From Acephala macrosclerotiorum (lineage: Eukaryota; Ascomycota; Leotiomycetes; Helotiales; Mollisiaceae), in contig MU119217.1 of assembly GCA_014904845.1 (NCBI GenBank), positions 310,001-374,000 of the forward strand: a stretch of DNA of 64,000 bases, given 5' to 3'. A program made the position numbers and the translations under genes. Each line of letters starts with the position of its first letter. Position 1 is the first letter of the stretch. Of the stretch, positions 33,401-45,683 are shown one piece after another. The notes under the pieces are model-generated. The model was not told where the DNA came from, searched no databases, and worked only from the letters and a program-made list of their open reading frames with translations.

Positions 33401-36392
33401 TGCTTTCATCACAGTCAACGTCGAGGAGACCACCGATAACGGCTGGAGTACGAGCCGGGTTGACTCGTTGGACATAAACCTCAATGGACTTGAACTGTTG
33501 GTTCTGGTAGAGGTAAAGCACCAAGTCGTGGATCATGTTGAAGCGATCGCAGACAATGATGAGCGGTAGCTGCTCGGTCAACTTGGCTTCCTTGAGGAAG
33601 TTTTTGACTTTTTCGGCATTGTAACTGCGAGGAAGTCAGTAATTGCTTCATTAAAGAGGTTCCTGGACATATTGACTTACTGGTTAGAGTCGCGGCAGAT
33701 ACGCTCAACTTCCGTGAACTGACCCATCGAGACCGCAGCCTGGATGTACTTGAAATTAACATCCTGATCCTCGCTGAGATTGACGATGCTTCCGAGATAG
33801 TAGAACAAGCCTTCAGAGGTGCGATATTTCTCTAAGAGATCAATGATTCGAGTTGGGCCGAGAAGATCTGAGTACTTGGTGGCAATCTGAACAACAGCCG
33901 CAAGGTTTTGTCGGATGTTGGTCTTCAGCATGGCATCAAGACAGTCCAATGATTGCTCCAGAGACAGGCGACCGAAGAAGTTGGTGAGCCAGTCCTGGCT
34001 GAAGTTGGGAGTGGCGACAATATTGACGATGACACGCTTGACGGCTTCGGGGTCATCGTAATGCTCCAGTGCTCGCTGCGACAGACCAGCTTGCTCACAC
34101 AATTGGGCGATACGAGCTCTGTCGTAGTGGGAGAACATATCATTACCAAGGATAGCATCTGCAACTTGGGGTGCGTTGATGAGGTTCATCTCGAGCAAAC
34201 GAGTTTGCAAATGGCCTTGTTCTGGCTTGTTGTCCTTGAGAGCATCAAGAAGGAAAGCTGTGGCAGGTTGAACCATGCCTTGGGCTTGGAAGACATCAAC
34301 AACGCGCTCAATGTCAACAAGGGAGCCTCCTTCGTGGTTGGCCAATTGAGTAGCAAATTCGGTAGCCTTTTCGGGGTTGATTCGGACTCTATAGATGAAT
34401 CAGTGTGAGATCTAAACCATGATTTGGGAGTCGAGGAGCCGAGTTTGCAACACCCGCGAAGAGCTCAGCTCTGAAACTCTTGTCAGATAAAGGGCATAAA
34501 TTTACTCACATGTTTTGCAACAATACAACATAGTCTGGCTGGTATCCAACTTGTTGTGCGTATGGCAGGATCTTGTCGAATTGGCCCGTCTCGGCAAAAG
34601 CAGCAACAACCTTGGGAGCAACGTTTGCACGGAGGTAAATGGTAAGAGCAAGGTTCAAGTCATGTGGGCGCACAACGTCACCTAATTCTTCAGAGCAGTC
34701 GAGCTTGTTCTCCTTCATCCACTTCTCGAGCAAATGCTTTCGGTTCTGAGCAAGAACAGGTCTGACAAGCTCAAGAGTCTCATGCTTGTTCAGGCTTCCC
34801 TTGTCGAGAAGCATACCGAAATATTGGAGGATAACAGACAATTGCCCTGGTGCCGCAGGCAATGCCTTGAATCGTTCGATGGTTTGAGGAGTTCGGAGGA
34901 AGCCACGAGGCGAGTTTGCGGCGATCTTAGCGGCCTCAGCATAGTTGCCAGTGCTTAGCAATTGGTCGAATTGTCCTGCGTACAAGTTGTCTGCACCTGG
35001 AAGCCCAGCCCGCGATGCAAGCTTAACAGCAAGACTCGAATTGGCAGGGTTTTGGAGGAGGTACGGGATAACAGTATTCTCATCAACAGAAACTGACAAG
35101 ACCTGGCCCTTGCGGTTGACACCGACTTTGAAGATAGTTAGCGAATACTCCGAATAGCACAATAGAAATCCAATTTACCGAGTCCTGCAGACTCCGAGTC
35201 TGGAGCCGTAATAAAGATTGTCTCGCTCGAAATTCGGTTCATAAATATGCAGGTACCAGTCTCCAAGTCGTACAGATGGATGAAGCCATATTTTGTGACC
35301 AGGTAGATAATACTATATCGTTGTGAAACCTGCATAGCTACAGGGAAATCGTTCACTGCCTCAGCTGGGAAGTAGACATCCACAGCCTTCTTGGGGAAGA
35401 CAGGATTTGTTTGCTGGTGATCGACCTCAACGATGTGTAGCTTGGCGCCAGTTGCGGTACGAACGGAGAAGGTGAAAACCTTGGTATCTGCAGGAGCTCC
35501 CTCGAGTCGTAATGTGCCGAATGCAGCGGCATGTCCCTCGATAGCTTGGCTGATGCCTCGATCGCGAGAGTATAATTGCATAGCACCAACCACTCGTCCT
35601 TGCTGTTGTGTGATACCGACCACGACCATCCATTTGCCATCGTCGCTGACACGGTAGTTGATGATTTGGCATCCCTTGATAAATCATTAGCTATTATTCA
35701 CCTTGTATCCAGGATGTACTCACTGCAAGATTCTGGTTTCTCTTGAAGATCTCAACTGGCGAAGCTTGATTTGGATCAAAGACATCCCAGTGGTAAACCG
35801 CAGAGTCTGTGACCAAACCTAACGAAGTCTCACTGAACCACTTCCAGAAACCCACATCCTCATTCATTGTTGCCGACTTCAGCTTTTGCTTCTGGCCCAA
35901 GTCGAATATCTGGAGTGTTCGGGATTGTGCCTTGAGAGCAATAATCTGTCTGGTCCAGTGCATGATAGCACTATCGGCCTTGATGGGTCTGCGGATGACA
36001 TTATTGCCGTTCTTCAGGTCCACGATAACGACTTCGGGTTGTGAAGCTTCATCTTTCTTCTCTCGGACGCAAATGAAGGAATCGGATTCCAGGGTCTGCG
36101 GTCACCATTAGCTACGTTGGCAGAAGCTTCGAGGCATAAGGTTGAACACGTACACATGAGTTGAATCCAATTGATGCTGGCTGTGATGATTGCTGTTAGC
36201 ACAATGTCGTTTTGGTCGTTGCCTGCCTTGTCAACAGCTCGAGGAGCTTGGGATTCCCGGGAACGTACCAGAATACCGGAAGAGGTCAACTAAAGGGCAA
36301 TGTTAGCTCTGTTTTAATATTTTAAAGTTCATGTAGGGCTTGTCGCATACCTGGAGCAGCTCAGTGAACTTGATGGGCAGAGCAGGCGCCAT
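30402..36392 (-). CDS. CHC1: Clathrin heavy chain, 10 exons
   Basis: Minus-strand exons 36392-36351, 36289-36269, 36180-36154, 36095-35724, 35674-35179, 35125-34510, 34388-33681, 33624-33131, 32724-30806 and 30755-30402: 5049 nt, 1682 aa, the full family length. It forms the triskelion coat of vesicles at the plasma membrane, trans-Golgi and endosomes. The N-terminal beta-propeller starts [20 protein letters not shown] and includes [13 protein letters not shown]; the long alpha-solenoid repeats follow, with signature stretches such as [14 protein letters not shown] and [16 protein letters not shown]; the trimerisation and tail region ends [11 protein letters not shown] ... PTGYSGF. The propeller start is split over exons of 42, 21 and 27 nt. 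Intron 8 (33130-32725) is 406 nt, far longer than the others, and carries repeated donor-like sites. Confidence 0.97.
33010..33097. repeat. 28-bp tandem repeat inside clathrin intron 8
   Basis: Three imperfect units of about 28 bp carry CTTAC at 33021, 33049 and 33077 (plus strand), i.e. GTAAG on the gene strand. The true splice donor is at 33130 with a similar context (CTTG then GTAAGAC). Confidence 0.85.
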
Positions 36393-37165
36393 CTTGATCG
36401 TGTGCGCTGCGCGTTGGGCGCTGAGGACCCGCAGACGTGCTCAGTATCAGCAAAGGGGAAAGGCAGAGTAATCAGTGAAAGAGCGTAACGATCAAAGCTC
36501 CCTTCAAAAATTCGGGACGCTGTTGATTGCTTGAGGGGGAATTGTATGTTGATTGCGTAAATGCTTGAAGCCAGCTTCGCGAACAACACTTTCCAAAAGG
36601 GAAAGTCAGCGTCACGTGCGCTAAGCCTCATCGGGTATAGTAAGGGGATGACTTTTGAAGAGGCCAAGAATGCTCACGATCAAATATCAAAATTGTTTGC
36701 TGTAAGAACTTTGTAGTTATTTCTCTGGCAACTCATTTCAAAGGTCCCTCGTCATGCTTCAGAATATAAAGTCTCGATGCAGCATACTATCACAGTAAAA
36801 TTCACACATCCTATCCCACCCAGTAACTCCCATCTCTCGCCTACGAGGCAAAAATCGCTTTACTGACTGATATATTGTGGATGTTGAAGAGAAAGTTTGT
36901 GACCATACAATGCTCAGCCATTATATTTATCTATTTCTATCATACTCGATTCGAGCAGTGACTATCTAGCCCTCAAGACCCATCTATAGCTGCAGGCCTA
37001 TATCATACAAAGAGAAGGGTGTGTATCCCATGCAACATCTAGTAAGGCAGCCAAAAAAAAAAAAAAAAAAATTTACAAAGTCATACGAGTATCCCTCCTC
37101 ACAATAACGCCTGGGTATATGCAAATCGCTGTACCGACCATACAATGCTATAAACCAATCATTGC
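36393..37165. other. Spacer between clathrin start and the MFS gene end
   Basis: About 770 bases: the clathrin promoter and the 3' UTR of the transporter. A run of 19 A lies at 37053-37071. No gene recognised. Confidence 0.6.
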
Positions 37166-39188
37166 TCAAGCAGCAGCCATCTCAAGCTTCTTTCCCTTGA
37201 CTGATTTCCACTCGATAGCTGCTGCACCAACCATGGTGAAGGCAGCCATAATGGCAGCAACTAAGAATGAATGTGTCAAAGCATTGTTGTAGGCCAGAAT
37301 GACGCCTGGGAGAACATCTTTGGCGACAGAAGTTTGAAGATTCGTGGCACCAGCGGTAAGAACAATCTTCGGGTCGAGGCTGGGTGCGTACTTGGCCAAT
37401 CCTTCAACAAGTTTGTTGGAGAAGGTGTTTTGCCCAATGGACACGAAGAGAGCTCCACCCAGTGTTTGTACGAAAATGATGATTGAAGTTCCAATTGGGA
37501 CGAGAGAGATGTCGAGAACGGTTTGCACAGCAATCAAAGGTTGCTGCATTCCAAGACCGATACCGATACCGATGAGAGCTTGGTAGCCGATCCATTTCTG
37601 ATGATCAGAATCTGGAGCCAAGGTTGACAGCAAACCAGCGCCAATCGCAGCAATAACACTCGACGCGATCATGAGAGGTGCGTCTATTATCTAGTTAGTA
37701 CATGACTACCCTCAAGAAGGTGGGTTACTTACAGTAACCGAGAACAGTGACACCGACACCGCTCAAGATAGAGACCGTGACGAGAGTGAGAATCATAGGC
37801 AAGTTCATGATCCCAGACTTGACAGCTGTAGCACCCTTAACAGCCTGAAACCAGATTGGCAAGAAGTAAACCAAAAGCAGAAAGAAAGATCCCATGCAGA
37901 ATGAGAACCAAGCTGCAGACCACATGCTTCGCTTCTTCATGATTTGAGGTGGAATGGTTGCAACATCTTGTTTCCAGAATTGAATAGAGGTGAAAGCAAT
38001 GATCAGGATGCCGAAAAAGACAAAGAGGAGAATGATTCTCCACGAGCCCCACTCGTACTTAGTTCCTCCCCATTGCAAGGCCAACAGGAGGGAAATAATG
38101 GCTGGAATGAAGACTACAGTGCCGTAAAGATCGAACTCCTTGACACGGGCCTTCCATCCAAGATCTGCCACGGCTGCTCTCTCAGGAGCCTTGAAAAAGA
38201 TGGCAATAACGACCATGGTGATGGCACCAATTGGCAAGTTGATGAAGAAGCACCATCTCCAGGTAGCCTTGTCTGTGAATAAACCACCCAGAAGAGGTCC
38301 TGCGACAGAGGCAATACCATACATGCCCCCAATAAATCCAGAGTACATTGGTCGTTTTTGGAGGGGGACTGAGTAAGCGACAATGATGAGTGCTCCGGAA
38401 AAGATGCCGGCGGAACCAAGACCTGCAATAGCGCGACCAATGATCAAGGCAATCGAATTTGGCGCCGTTCCACAGATCAAACTTCCAAGCTCGAAAATGC
38501 CAATGGCCATAAGGTAGACATATTTGATAGAGAAGAACGTGTAGAATTTGCCGAAGAGCCTTGGGGAAAAGTTAGGATCCAGTAGTTCGGTAGAAAGGAG
38601 GGTACACTTTACTTACAATTGGAATGAAGCAGTCGTCAACAGATATGCAGAACCGTACCATCCTACATCAGGAAGAGAGTGGAACTGATCCGTGATCTTT
38701 GGAATAGCAGTCGCCTATTTTCAGTGGTCAGCCTTTGTATAACCAGGGAATCCTTTCATGTTCTGGTGCAATGTCCAAATCGTGGTCTTCGATACTAGGT
38801 GAGAAACGAGATCTGGGTATAGAACATACAATAATGGTGTTGTCCTGCCAAATTTATGTTAGCTCTTGTCGCATTTTTAGGGCAATCGAGGATAAATAAC
38901 CAGTGCCATTAGGAAAACAGAAAGACAGAGCGCCAGAGATATCAATCCGAGCTTTACTCCCGTAGGATACTCCACACCCTCTGCGCTGGTGTTGACCTTC
39001 TCCAAATCTGCACTTGTCACACCCTCTCTCGTCGCATCGCGAATGGACGGCGTTGGCGTTGGGGAGCTCGAGCCTTGTCTCACGGACTCCTCAGCCTCGA
39101 GTTGAGCCTTCTCGTTGACGCTGGCGGGAGCACTCTTGAGAGTCTCGGAGGTCGAGTCGTCCACGGTCCGCTTCTCGATTGAAGTCAT
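37166..39188 (-). CDS. MFS multidrug transporter, DHA2 (14-TM) family
   Basis: Minus-strand exons 39188-38901, 38844-38830, 38714-38617, 38559-37733 and 37683-37166 (581 aa). A Ser/Thr/Glu-rich cytoplasmic N-terminus (1-75) is followed by about 14 hydrophobic segments. Family marks: [16 protein letters not shown] in the first helix, [34 protein letters not shown], and antiporter motif C in [12 protein letters not shown] followed by [12 protein letters not shown]. Such proteins export drugs or fungal metabolites in exchange for protons; the substrate cannot be read from sequence. Exon 2 is 15 nt (Asp-Asn-Thr-Ile-Ile), and the donor before it is the unusual GTTATT. Both are supported by the conserved ALDNTII. 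No biosynthetic gene cluster surrounds it. Confidence 0.93.
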
Positions 39189-42100
39189 AGTTGAAAGGAA
39201 TGACAGAATTATTAGGCTGCAGAAGAAGAGTGAAAACTGCGCTCGAGATCAAAAAGTCCAGGCAACAAAATGGAAGGCTTTGCTCTTATGATAATAAACC
39301 TGGCGTTCGCTTGCAAGGGGGGAAATCGGGCTCGGAGGTGGGAGGCTTCAGAATGTCCGATCGCACTACAGGCCTCTGTGACTGGTGGGCTGACCTGCAA
39401 AAAGGGTCCACAGGACTAAAGGAGACTGACCACGAATTCGTGGGGTTCTGGAATGCCAAAGTAAATTAAACTCTGATATCTTGGAGATCTTCAAAAATAG
39501 CAAGCACGATACACGATACACGATACACATTGCACAGGCACGCCTTCTCCTATATCCCTATGTTCCTATAAAGTGCAGGTATACTATGATGGAGACATAT
39601 CGGGCAGACAGTCATCCGTCCCACCACAAATGATGCTGCGTGTCTTCAATCCGGGCACATTCTTTGTTGACGCTCCAGACTTTCCCTTTTCCAAAAGTGG
39701 ACGGGACGATTATGACCCGAGTCTCGGTTAGCTAATCTCTCTTTGATTGGATCCCGGACATTGAAAACATCCATCCCTGAATCAATCTCGTTCGTCTTCC
39801 TCGTTCCGCCGCTTCGGACGAAGCACCTTTCGTGCAAGACATCTATAGAGCTGAGCCAACGACGTAGCATTAGCGGTCTTGGTGTCGAGGACTCGAACGC
39901 CGGATGGAGAATTCAAAGTCGCAATCGCCCCTCAATCTCTCGCCCGAAAGATTGGTTCCAAGTTTGGCTGATCGTTGCACAAGATGACCCGCAGGCAGCA
40001 ACTGCAAACGATGCAGGTTGACTTGTTGACCGGGTAAGAAAACACGATGTTTTCTAAATAACTTCGTCGCCCTCACCTGAAGTCGGGTCGGGACATCTGG
40101 CGCACACTTAATCGCAGACTTTCTTAGCCTTGTAAAGGATGAGCTGAGGTGACTCTGTGCAGTACAGGTGATGCAACGGATTCAACTTAAAGATGAACTT
40201 CTGGCATGAAGCTATTCAGCTGCAGAGTATGGAATACGAAGTACGACGAGGTACCTCTTAACTCCGCGTCTAAATTCCTTCTACAAGCAGATCATAGTTG
40301 TTTTGGTTCCAGACCTTCAAATCTCGAACAGATCTCGCCAAAAACAAGCCTTCATCGCCTTCCCGTCTCTAGCTTTCAGCCTATGGGTCCAGGCAAGAGA
40401 AGCAATTTCAGATAACCTCTTGCGGAGTCCATGAACAGAAAACCGAACACGAACACGAACACGTATCGTGAACAAAAATCCGAATACGTAATTTAAAGAA
40501 CAGATACTGCTTTGCAATTATTCCAGAACGTAAATATGAATATCCCCAAAGAGCAATATAAGCAATAGAGGCACAGCATTCTCAAATAACACGCTTCTTC
40601 AAAATCCATGTTGCATACCCACCAGCTCGCTTGAGCAACCGCTAATGAGTGGGGCTTCACTTTGCGTCCTGGGCCATCTCGACACAATTTTACAACGACA
40701 TCGAGAACATCATGTTTTTATTCAAGAGTTCAAGTGGTCGTTCAAATAAAGTTATCTCACCAAGCCGCCGCTGACAGTTTCACCACTAGGTTCATGCTTA
40801 TCCTCATCTCCACCACTCGTCAGCCGTATTCATACTCCACATGTCACGGAAGACCGGATCGGCATCTTCCTCTCTCACATTCTGTTCCAGACTTCAAGTG
40901 AAGTGAGGTTAGAATAGAGTTCCAGTAGCTTGTTCTTCAATTAAGCAGCCGCTGAGCTCGTCTTCTCCGCAAAACGTGGCTCTCATTGGAAGGGATCTCC
41001 ATGAATGAATATAACCTTGTAAGGCTAAATCTCCCTGAAGTCTCGGTACTCTAGTGTCACGCAGATGAATACAAGTTACCTATCTAATATACCTTCCCAA
41101 TTCTGAATTATGCATGGCTTTCTGCAATCATCCCATGTTCTCCTGTTTCAATACAGAATATTCCAGAATATTCTCTTCCGGCACATCCGGATCTGAAATT
41201 TCGTTACAGACTTTATTCAAGGTTCCTTGACCTTTCAAACGGCACAAGTTTTCGAAAGCTTGCTCAATCATGAATAATGCATTTCTTAGGCGACGAGGAA
41301 AGCCAGACTTCTCCTTCGTAGCAGGGTTCGGACCTTGCAATGCGCTTTTGGACAGAACAGAGTCCGCTTGTGATGGAGATGGAGACTCAGATTCCATGCT
41401 GAGGAGAACAAGAGTCATGCCTCAAAACCGGTTGTTAGCTCCCGCCTGGGCGGTACTGTATCACACAAGCAAAATACTTTCAAAATTCGCCGCTACTGTA
41501 TTTCTTAAATTTTACAATAAACTTGTTTCAGCTGCTACGACATGAAGCACAGCATGTACATCCCTATGTCATCCTTGCCCTGCTCTCTCCTCCCAAAGGA
41601 GGGGATGCTGCGGAACACGCGTCTTGCTTGAGCATAGATTACAAGCCGTGGTACGCAAAGTTTAGTGATAACGCTAAAGATAAATTGAAAGCAATGCTTC
41701 ATCAATCTCCCAGTAACCTTCAGTCAGTTTTGTGCGACTATCGGTATCGAACTAATGTTGACAGCTACATCTTCTTCGACTTCAGGACCTAATCCAAGGA
41801 CCAACTCTTCCGAATCATACAATGCGCTGTCTCAAACACGTTGAGATACCGTGGATTTAAAACGCGAGCTTGCTTAGGACAGACAGAAAACACGACAAAG
41901 GAAAGAAAGCTTCGCTAGAGGAATAGAACGTAGAATTTGAAAGGCGCAGCCACTACAAGAACCCGCTGTAATCCAACAATCCGACCATTTCCCTCATTGC
42001 ATACGCCCCTCCGACTTCGTCTTCTGATTTGGCATTTCCACTGAGCCGTAAGCGATATGTGAGACGAGTTGCTTCGTACTCCTCAAAGCTGAACTGGCCC

Positions 42101-42378
42101 GGATAGGAAAGATAGTGCCAAACTGATGATGGGGCTGAAAAATCGGATCTGTACCTATTGCAGCAGATTCTCCTGCGAACACTCCTTGACAGAAGCTCAG
42201 ATACTACAAATCAGACGGAGGCACAGAAGAGTAAAAATGACATTTCACATTTCTTCCTACAAAATAGCAGTCATACTGAGAATCTGCTGATGTATGTCAA
42301 GTAATGTAATCGAGCTAACTTTTCGCCCAATCTATCAACTCCCCATATGCAGATCAAAAACCCCGAAACATACATCAT
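39189..42378. other. Long intergenic region
   Basis: About 3.2 kb upstream of the MFS gene and downstream of eIF2 gamma. Only short unrecognised frames. Minor repeats: ACACGAT units at 39505-39528 and CGAACA units at about 40440-40465. No tRNA or transposon could be supported. Confidence 0.5.
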
Positions 42379-43989
42379 CTATGAAGTGCTAGGATCGAGC
42401 GTGACACCATTTGCAATCGTAGCCCAACCTATTAGACGCCAATGCTTCTCAATCCGTCTGCTCAACGCAACCTTCTCCCCCACATTCGTGCAAGCCGGAC
42501 TTGTGAGAACCAACTTTGCAGCATCCTGTTTCACAGCCACAACCTTCGCTCCCGTAGCAGTAGATCCGATGTTCACCATGAGAACCTCGTTCTTAGCCAA
42601 CTTAGCAACCTTGGCTTGCTTTCCGTCCGCGGTCTTGACACCCAATAGTCGTCTGAGGAGGTAGTAGTTGACCTCAATCTCGATGTAGATATCTGGCAGA
42701 CGGCCCTTGAGACCCAGGACGAAACCAACAAGACGATCAGCACGGCAAAGTGTGGGGTCGATTCGAGTTCCAACACCAATCAGTCCTCCGGGAACAGCGT
42801 ACTTCAGCTCGTTGTTCTCCGAGTTCAGGGTAACGATTCTGCTGAAAATTGGTGTGCACTTGATGGCTCCCTTCTCATCTCTTGTGACGATGCCTGGTCG
42901 AATCTCAATCTCGTCACCAAGCTTTACGACACCGTGTAAGATACTTCCACCAGCTACACCTCCCTTCAGTTCCTCGATCTCAGCACCTGGCTTGTTGACA
43001 TCGAACGATCGAATGACAATCATTTGAGGATCCATCGAGAAATCTCTGGGCGGTACCGGGATAGTATTAACAATTGCCTCGTTGACAGCATCGATGTTAA
43101 ACTTTAATTGAGCGGAAATGGGAATGATTGGTGCTCCTCCTGCGACAGTTCCTCGAATGAACTTCAGAATGTCTGCATAGTGAGCGCTTGCACCTTCTTC
43201 TCTCATCAAATCCACTTTGTTCTGGAGAATGATGATCTTGTCGAGTTTCATGATCTCAATAGCTGCAAGATGCTCCGAGGTTTGGGGTTGTGGGCAAGTT
43301 TCGTTTCCGGCAATGAGGAGGAGAGCAGCGTCCATAACTGCTGCGCCAGACAACATAGTACTCATGAGAATATCGTGACCGGGGCAATCGACGAACCTAC
43401 CAACATGTTAGTATATGTATCTTTCTTAACGTGAACAGGGTACTCACGAGACGTGTCTGAGCAGTCTGTATGTGCCAGAGCATCCCTCGCGCTCACATGG
43501 TGGGTCGACCTCCTTCTCACTCTTGTAACTCCTGAAGCATCCAGGTCTTGGACATTCCTCATTGTCACACTTGTAGATTTTCGCGTTCGCGTAACCCAGC
43601 TTGATAGTAATATTTCTCTCCAACTCGTTCTTAAATCGGACAGTCTGCACACCTGAGATTGCCTTCACAACTGTTGACTTTCCGTGCGCCACATGCCCAA
43701 TAGTCCCGATATTGATTGTTGCCTGTCGCGCAATGATCTCGGGGGTGAGAGGAGTCAGAGACTTGACATCGAGGTCTTTGGGTTCTGTTTGCGGGGGAAG
43801 TGTTGGGCGTATTATCGTGGGCGCAGGCTCCTTGTGTGTGCTCTTCTTCAGCGCAGACTTGATGGGCTTATCCTCGAGCTCCTCAACATGATCATCAAAA
43901 TCGTTTTGGGGCTCGAGACCTGGGGAGCCAGGCCCAGAATCCGAATCTGACTCTGCGTCATTTCCATATTTATCGCCGTTCGCTGCCAT
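42379..43989 (-). CDS. GCD11: Translation initiation factor eIF2 gamma subunit
   Basis: Minus-strand exons 43989-43448 and 43396-42379 (519 aa); the 51-nt intron joins LRHVS to FVDCPGHD. It is the GTP-binding core of eIF2, which brings initiator Met-tRNA to the 40S subunit. G-domain motifs: GHVAHGKST (G1), DCPGHD (G3), NKVD (G4). The zinc-ribbon-like insertion with [11 protein letters not shown] and CEREGC is present, as is the C-terminal beta-barrel region to the end. The start is set at [10 protein letters not shown]; a frame 24 codons longer exists upstream but is not protein-like. The acidic, Pro-rich N-terminal extension (about 85 residues before the G domain) is usual in fungi. It shares a 326-bp divergent promoter with the next gene. 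Confidence 0.97.
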
Positions 43990-44315
43990 TGTGATGAGTT
44001 TGAGTGTTCCTCGAAGTTCTGGATGGTTTGCAGATTTCACAGAAAAGTCGTGAATATGCACTGGATCGTATAGTCAAAGGTGAGTGTTTGGTGGCGGCTT
44101 GTACAATGGAGGTCTTGAAATTTAATCCAAAGACAATTTTTGAGTGGGAGCTCGATCACCCCGCGATGACTCTTCATCGTTGGCTGTTCACGTGACTGTG
44201 AAATTCAACCTCGAAGCTTTCAGCGGCGCTGAAAGATCCTCCGATCGAGGGACTTTTGGGACCCAGCACAGTCTTAGCATATTCTCCTACCCTTCCATCT
44301 ATCGTTTGTTCAAAG
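43990..44315. promoter_or_regulatory. Divergent promoter, eIF2 gamma / FMP32-like
   Basis: A 326-bp gap between the start codons of two genes on opposite strands. No specific element called. Confidence 0.55.
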
Positions 44316-45220
44316 ATGGCGAACGCAGGCGTAACTAGAGCTCTCCCTAGGTTCCTGCTTCCGAAATTGAGCTGGCAACCATCGACCACTCCATTTAGTA
44401 CCATTCGAGCAATAAGCACTGCAACTCCAATCTGCGACAACAATAGGAGATTCGGAAATATTTCTGGCAGCAGGGCGTCCATACGTCCACAGCACAATGG
44501 CGCTCCGGCCTTGAGAAGCAGCATCTGCCAAAACCCTTTAATTCGAAGAGCTTTTCATGCAACAGCACGTCAATCTCGAGATCATCATTTCGACACCCTT
44601 AAATTTGTTCAGCGACTACGAGAGGAAGGATTCACAGAAGCACAGGCTGTTGCCATGATGAAAGTGCTCAGCGATGTCATTGAAGAGAGGCATATTTGCT
44701 TTCCATTTTTTTTGGTGCGACATACTAACATTCAACAGTATCCAGAACTTAACTCGAACAATGGTCCTTCGAGAAGACCAGGCTAAGGCGACCTATACAC
44801 AGAAAGTTGACTTTGCTAAGCTCCGCTCTGAGCTGCTCTCCGCGGACTCAACAGAATCGGCGACAACAAGGGCATCACATGAACGATTGACCAATGATCT
44901 TGCGAAGTTGAACAGCAGATTAAGGGATGAGATTGGCAGGACACAGGCGTCTGTTCGGTTAGATTTGAACCTGGAAAAGGGTCGAATTCGGGAGGAAGCC
45001 AACGTCCAGGAGTTGAAGATCAAGGAGACTGAGACGAAGATTGAACAGGAGGTTGCTGGGCTGAGAGAGAAATTGGAAGGAGTCAAGTTCCAGACTCTGC
45101 AGTGGCTCATGGGAGTCTGTACCGGTAAGTGTTTATGGATATCTTGGTCCTTCGTTCTATGCTCACTGTGTGATAGGTACTGCTGCTTTGATTCTTGGTG
45201 CTTGGAGATTGTTGATGTAG
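44316..45220 (+). CDS. FMP32: DUF1640 (FMP32/MCUR1-like) mitochondrial coiled-coil protein, with a GC-AG intron
   Basis: Exons 44316-44689, 44739-45124 and 45177-45220 (267 aa). The basic, Ser-rich N-terminus is a likely mitochondrial leader (ALPRFLLPKLSWQPS, later RRAFHATARQSR). The DUF1640 body starts FDTLKFVQRLREEGFTEAQA and continues TYTQKVDFAKLRSELLSADS, LAKLNSRLRDEIGRTQASV and a coiled coil, ending in one membrane helix LMGVCTGTAALILGAWRLLM. Homologues (yeast FMP32, animal MCUR1/CCDC90) are inner-membrane proteins linked to respiratory assembly or calcium uptake. Intron 1 (44690-44738) has a perfect TACTAAC branch and CAACAG acceptor, but no GT fits the donor. Splicing at GC (AGAG then GCATAT) restores the conserved VIEESIQNLTRTMV. 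Confidence 0.92.
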
Positions 45221-45683
45221 ATACCACTAAGCATAACCTTGAATGATGGTGGTATGACCAGCACCCACTTCAGCTATGAAAGTCAGCTATTCAAGCTCCC
45301 ACGGTAGACAAAATCTGCCTTTTCCAACCGAAATCATGATAAGTACCATATTCCATCAAATCCCACAAGCTGTGGACCTATTTTCCAAGTTGCTTGTATG
45401 TTATAGCATTGAGAAATACTTACTAAGTTCAAGCTTCAATCCAAATTCTAAGATCGCATCAGAAATACTTTCTTTGCCCAATGCCAAAAGAAAAAGTCAA
45501 TCATTCATTCATTCATTCATTCTATCTGCCATTCCCTAGCGAAATTCTTCCTGACCCTCGGAAATACTTCAAGTACCACAGTATACCACCAGGTCCAAAG
45601 AAGAGAGAGTGGAACAAAGCCGATTTTAGCAGCCAAATCCCATATCACTATTCCGAAATTCAGCTGTGCATACCATGAGCACA
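45221..45683. other. Convergent 3' spacer
   Basis: About 460 bases between converging genes. An (ATTC)n microsatellite of about five copies lies at 45501-45522. No gene seen. Confidence 0.6.

Noticed and set aside
31651..34408. Frames antisense to or out of frame with clathrin heavy chain
   Set aside because: Explained by codon bias of the clathrin gene; none has its own motifs.
37053..37071. Run of 19 A as a sign of a retroposed gene
   Set aside because: The neighbouring MFS gene has four introns and runs the other way, so this is a simple homopolymer in its 3' flank.
37166..39188. MFS transporter as part of a secondary-metabolite cluster
   Set aside because: Its neighbours are clathrin and eIF2 gamma; no biosynthetic enzymes are nearby.
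39870..39910. tRNA T-arm-like sequence (GGACTCGAACGCC) on either strand
   Set aside because: No acceptor stem, D-arm or anticodon arm could be paired around it.
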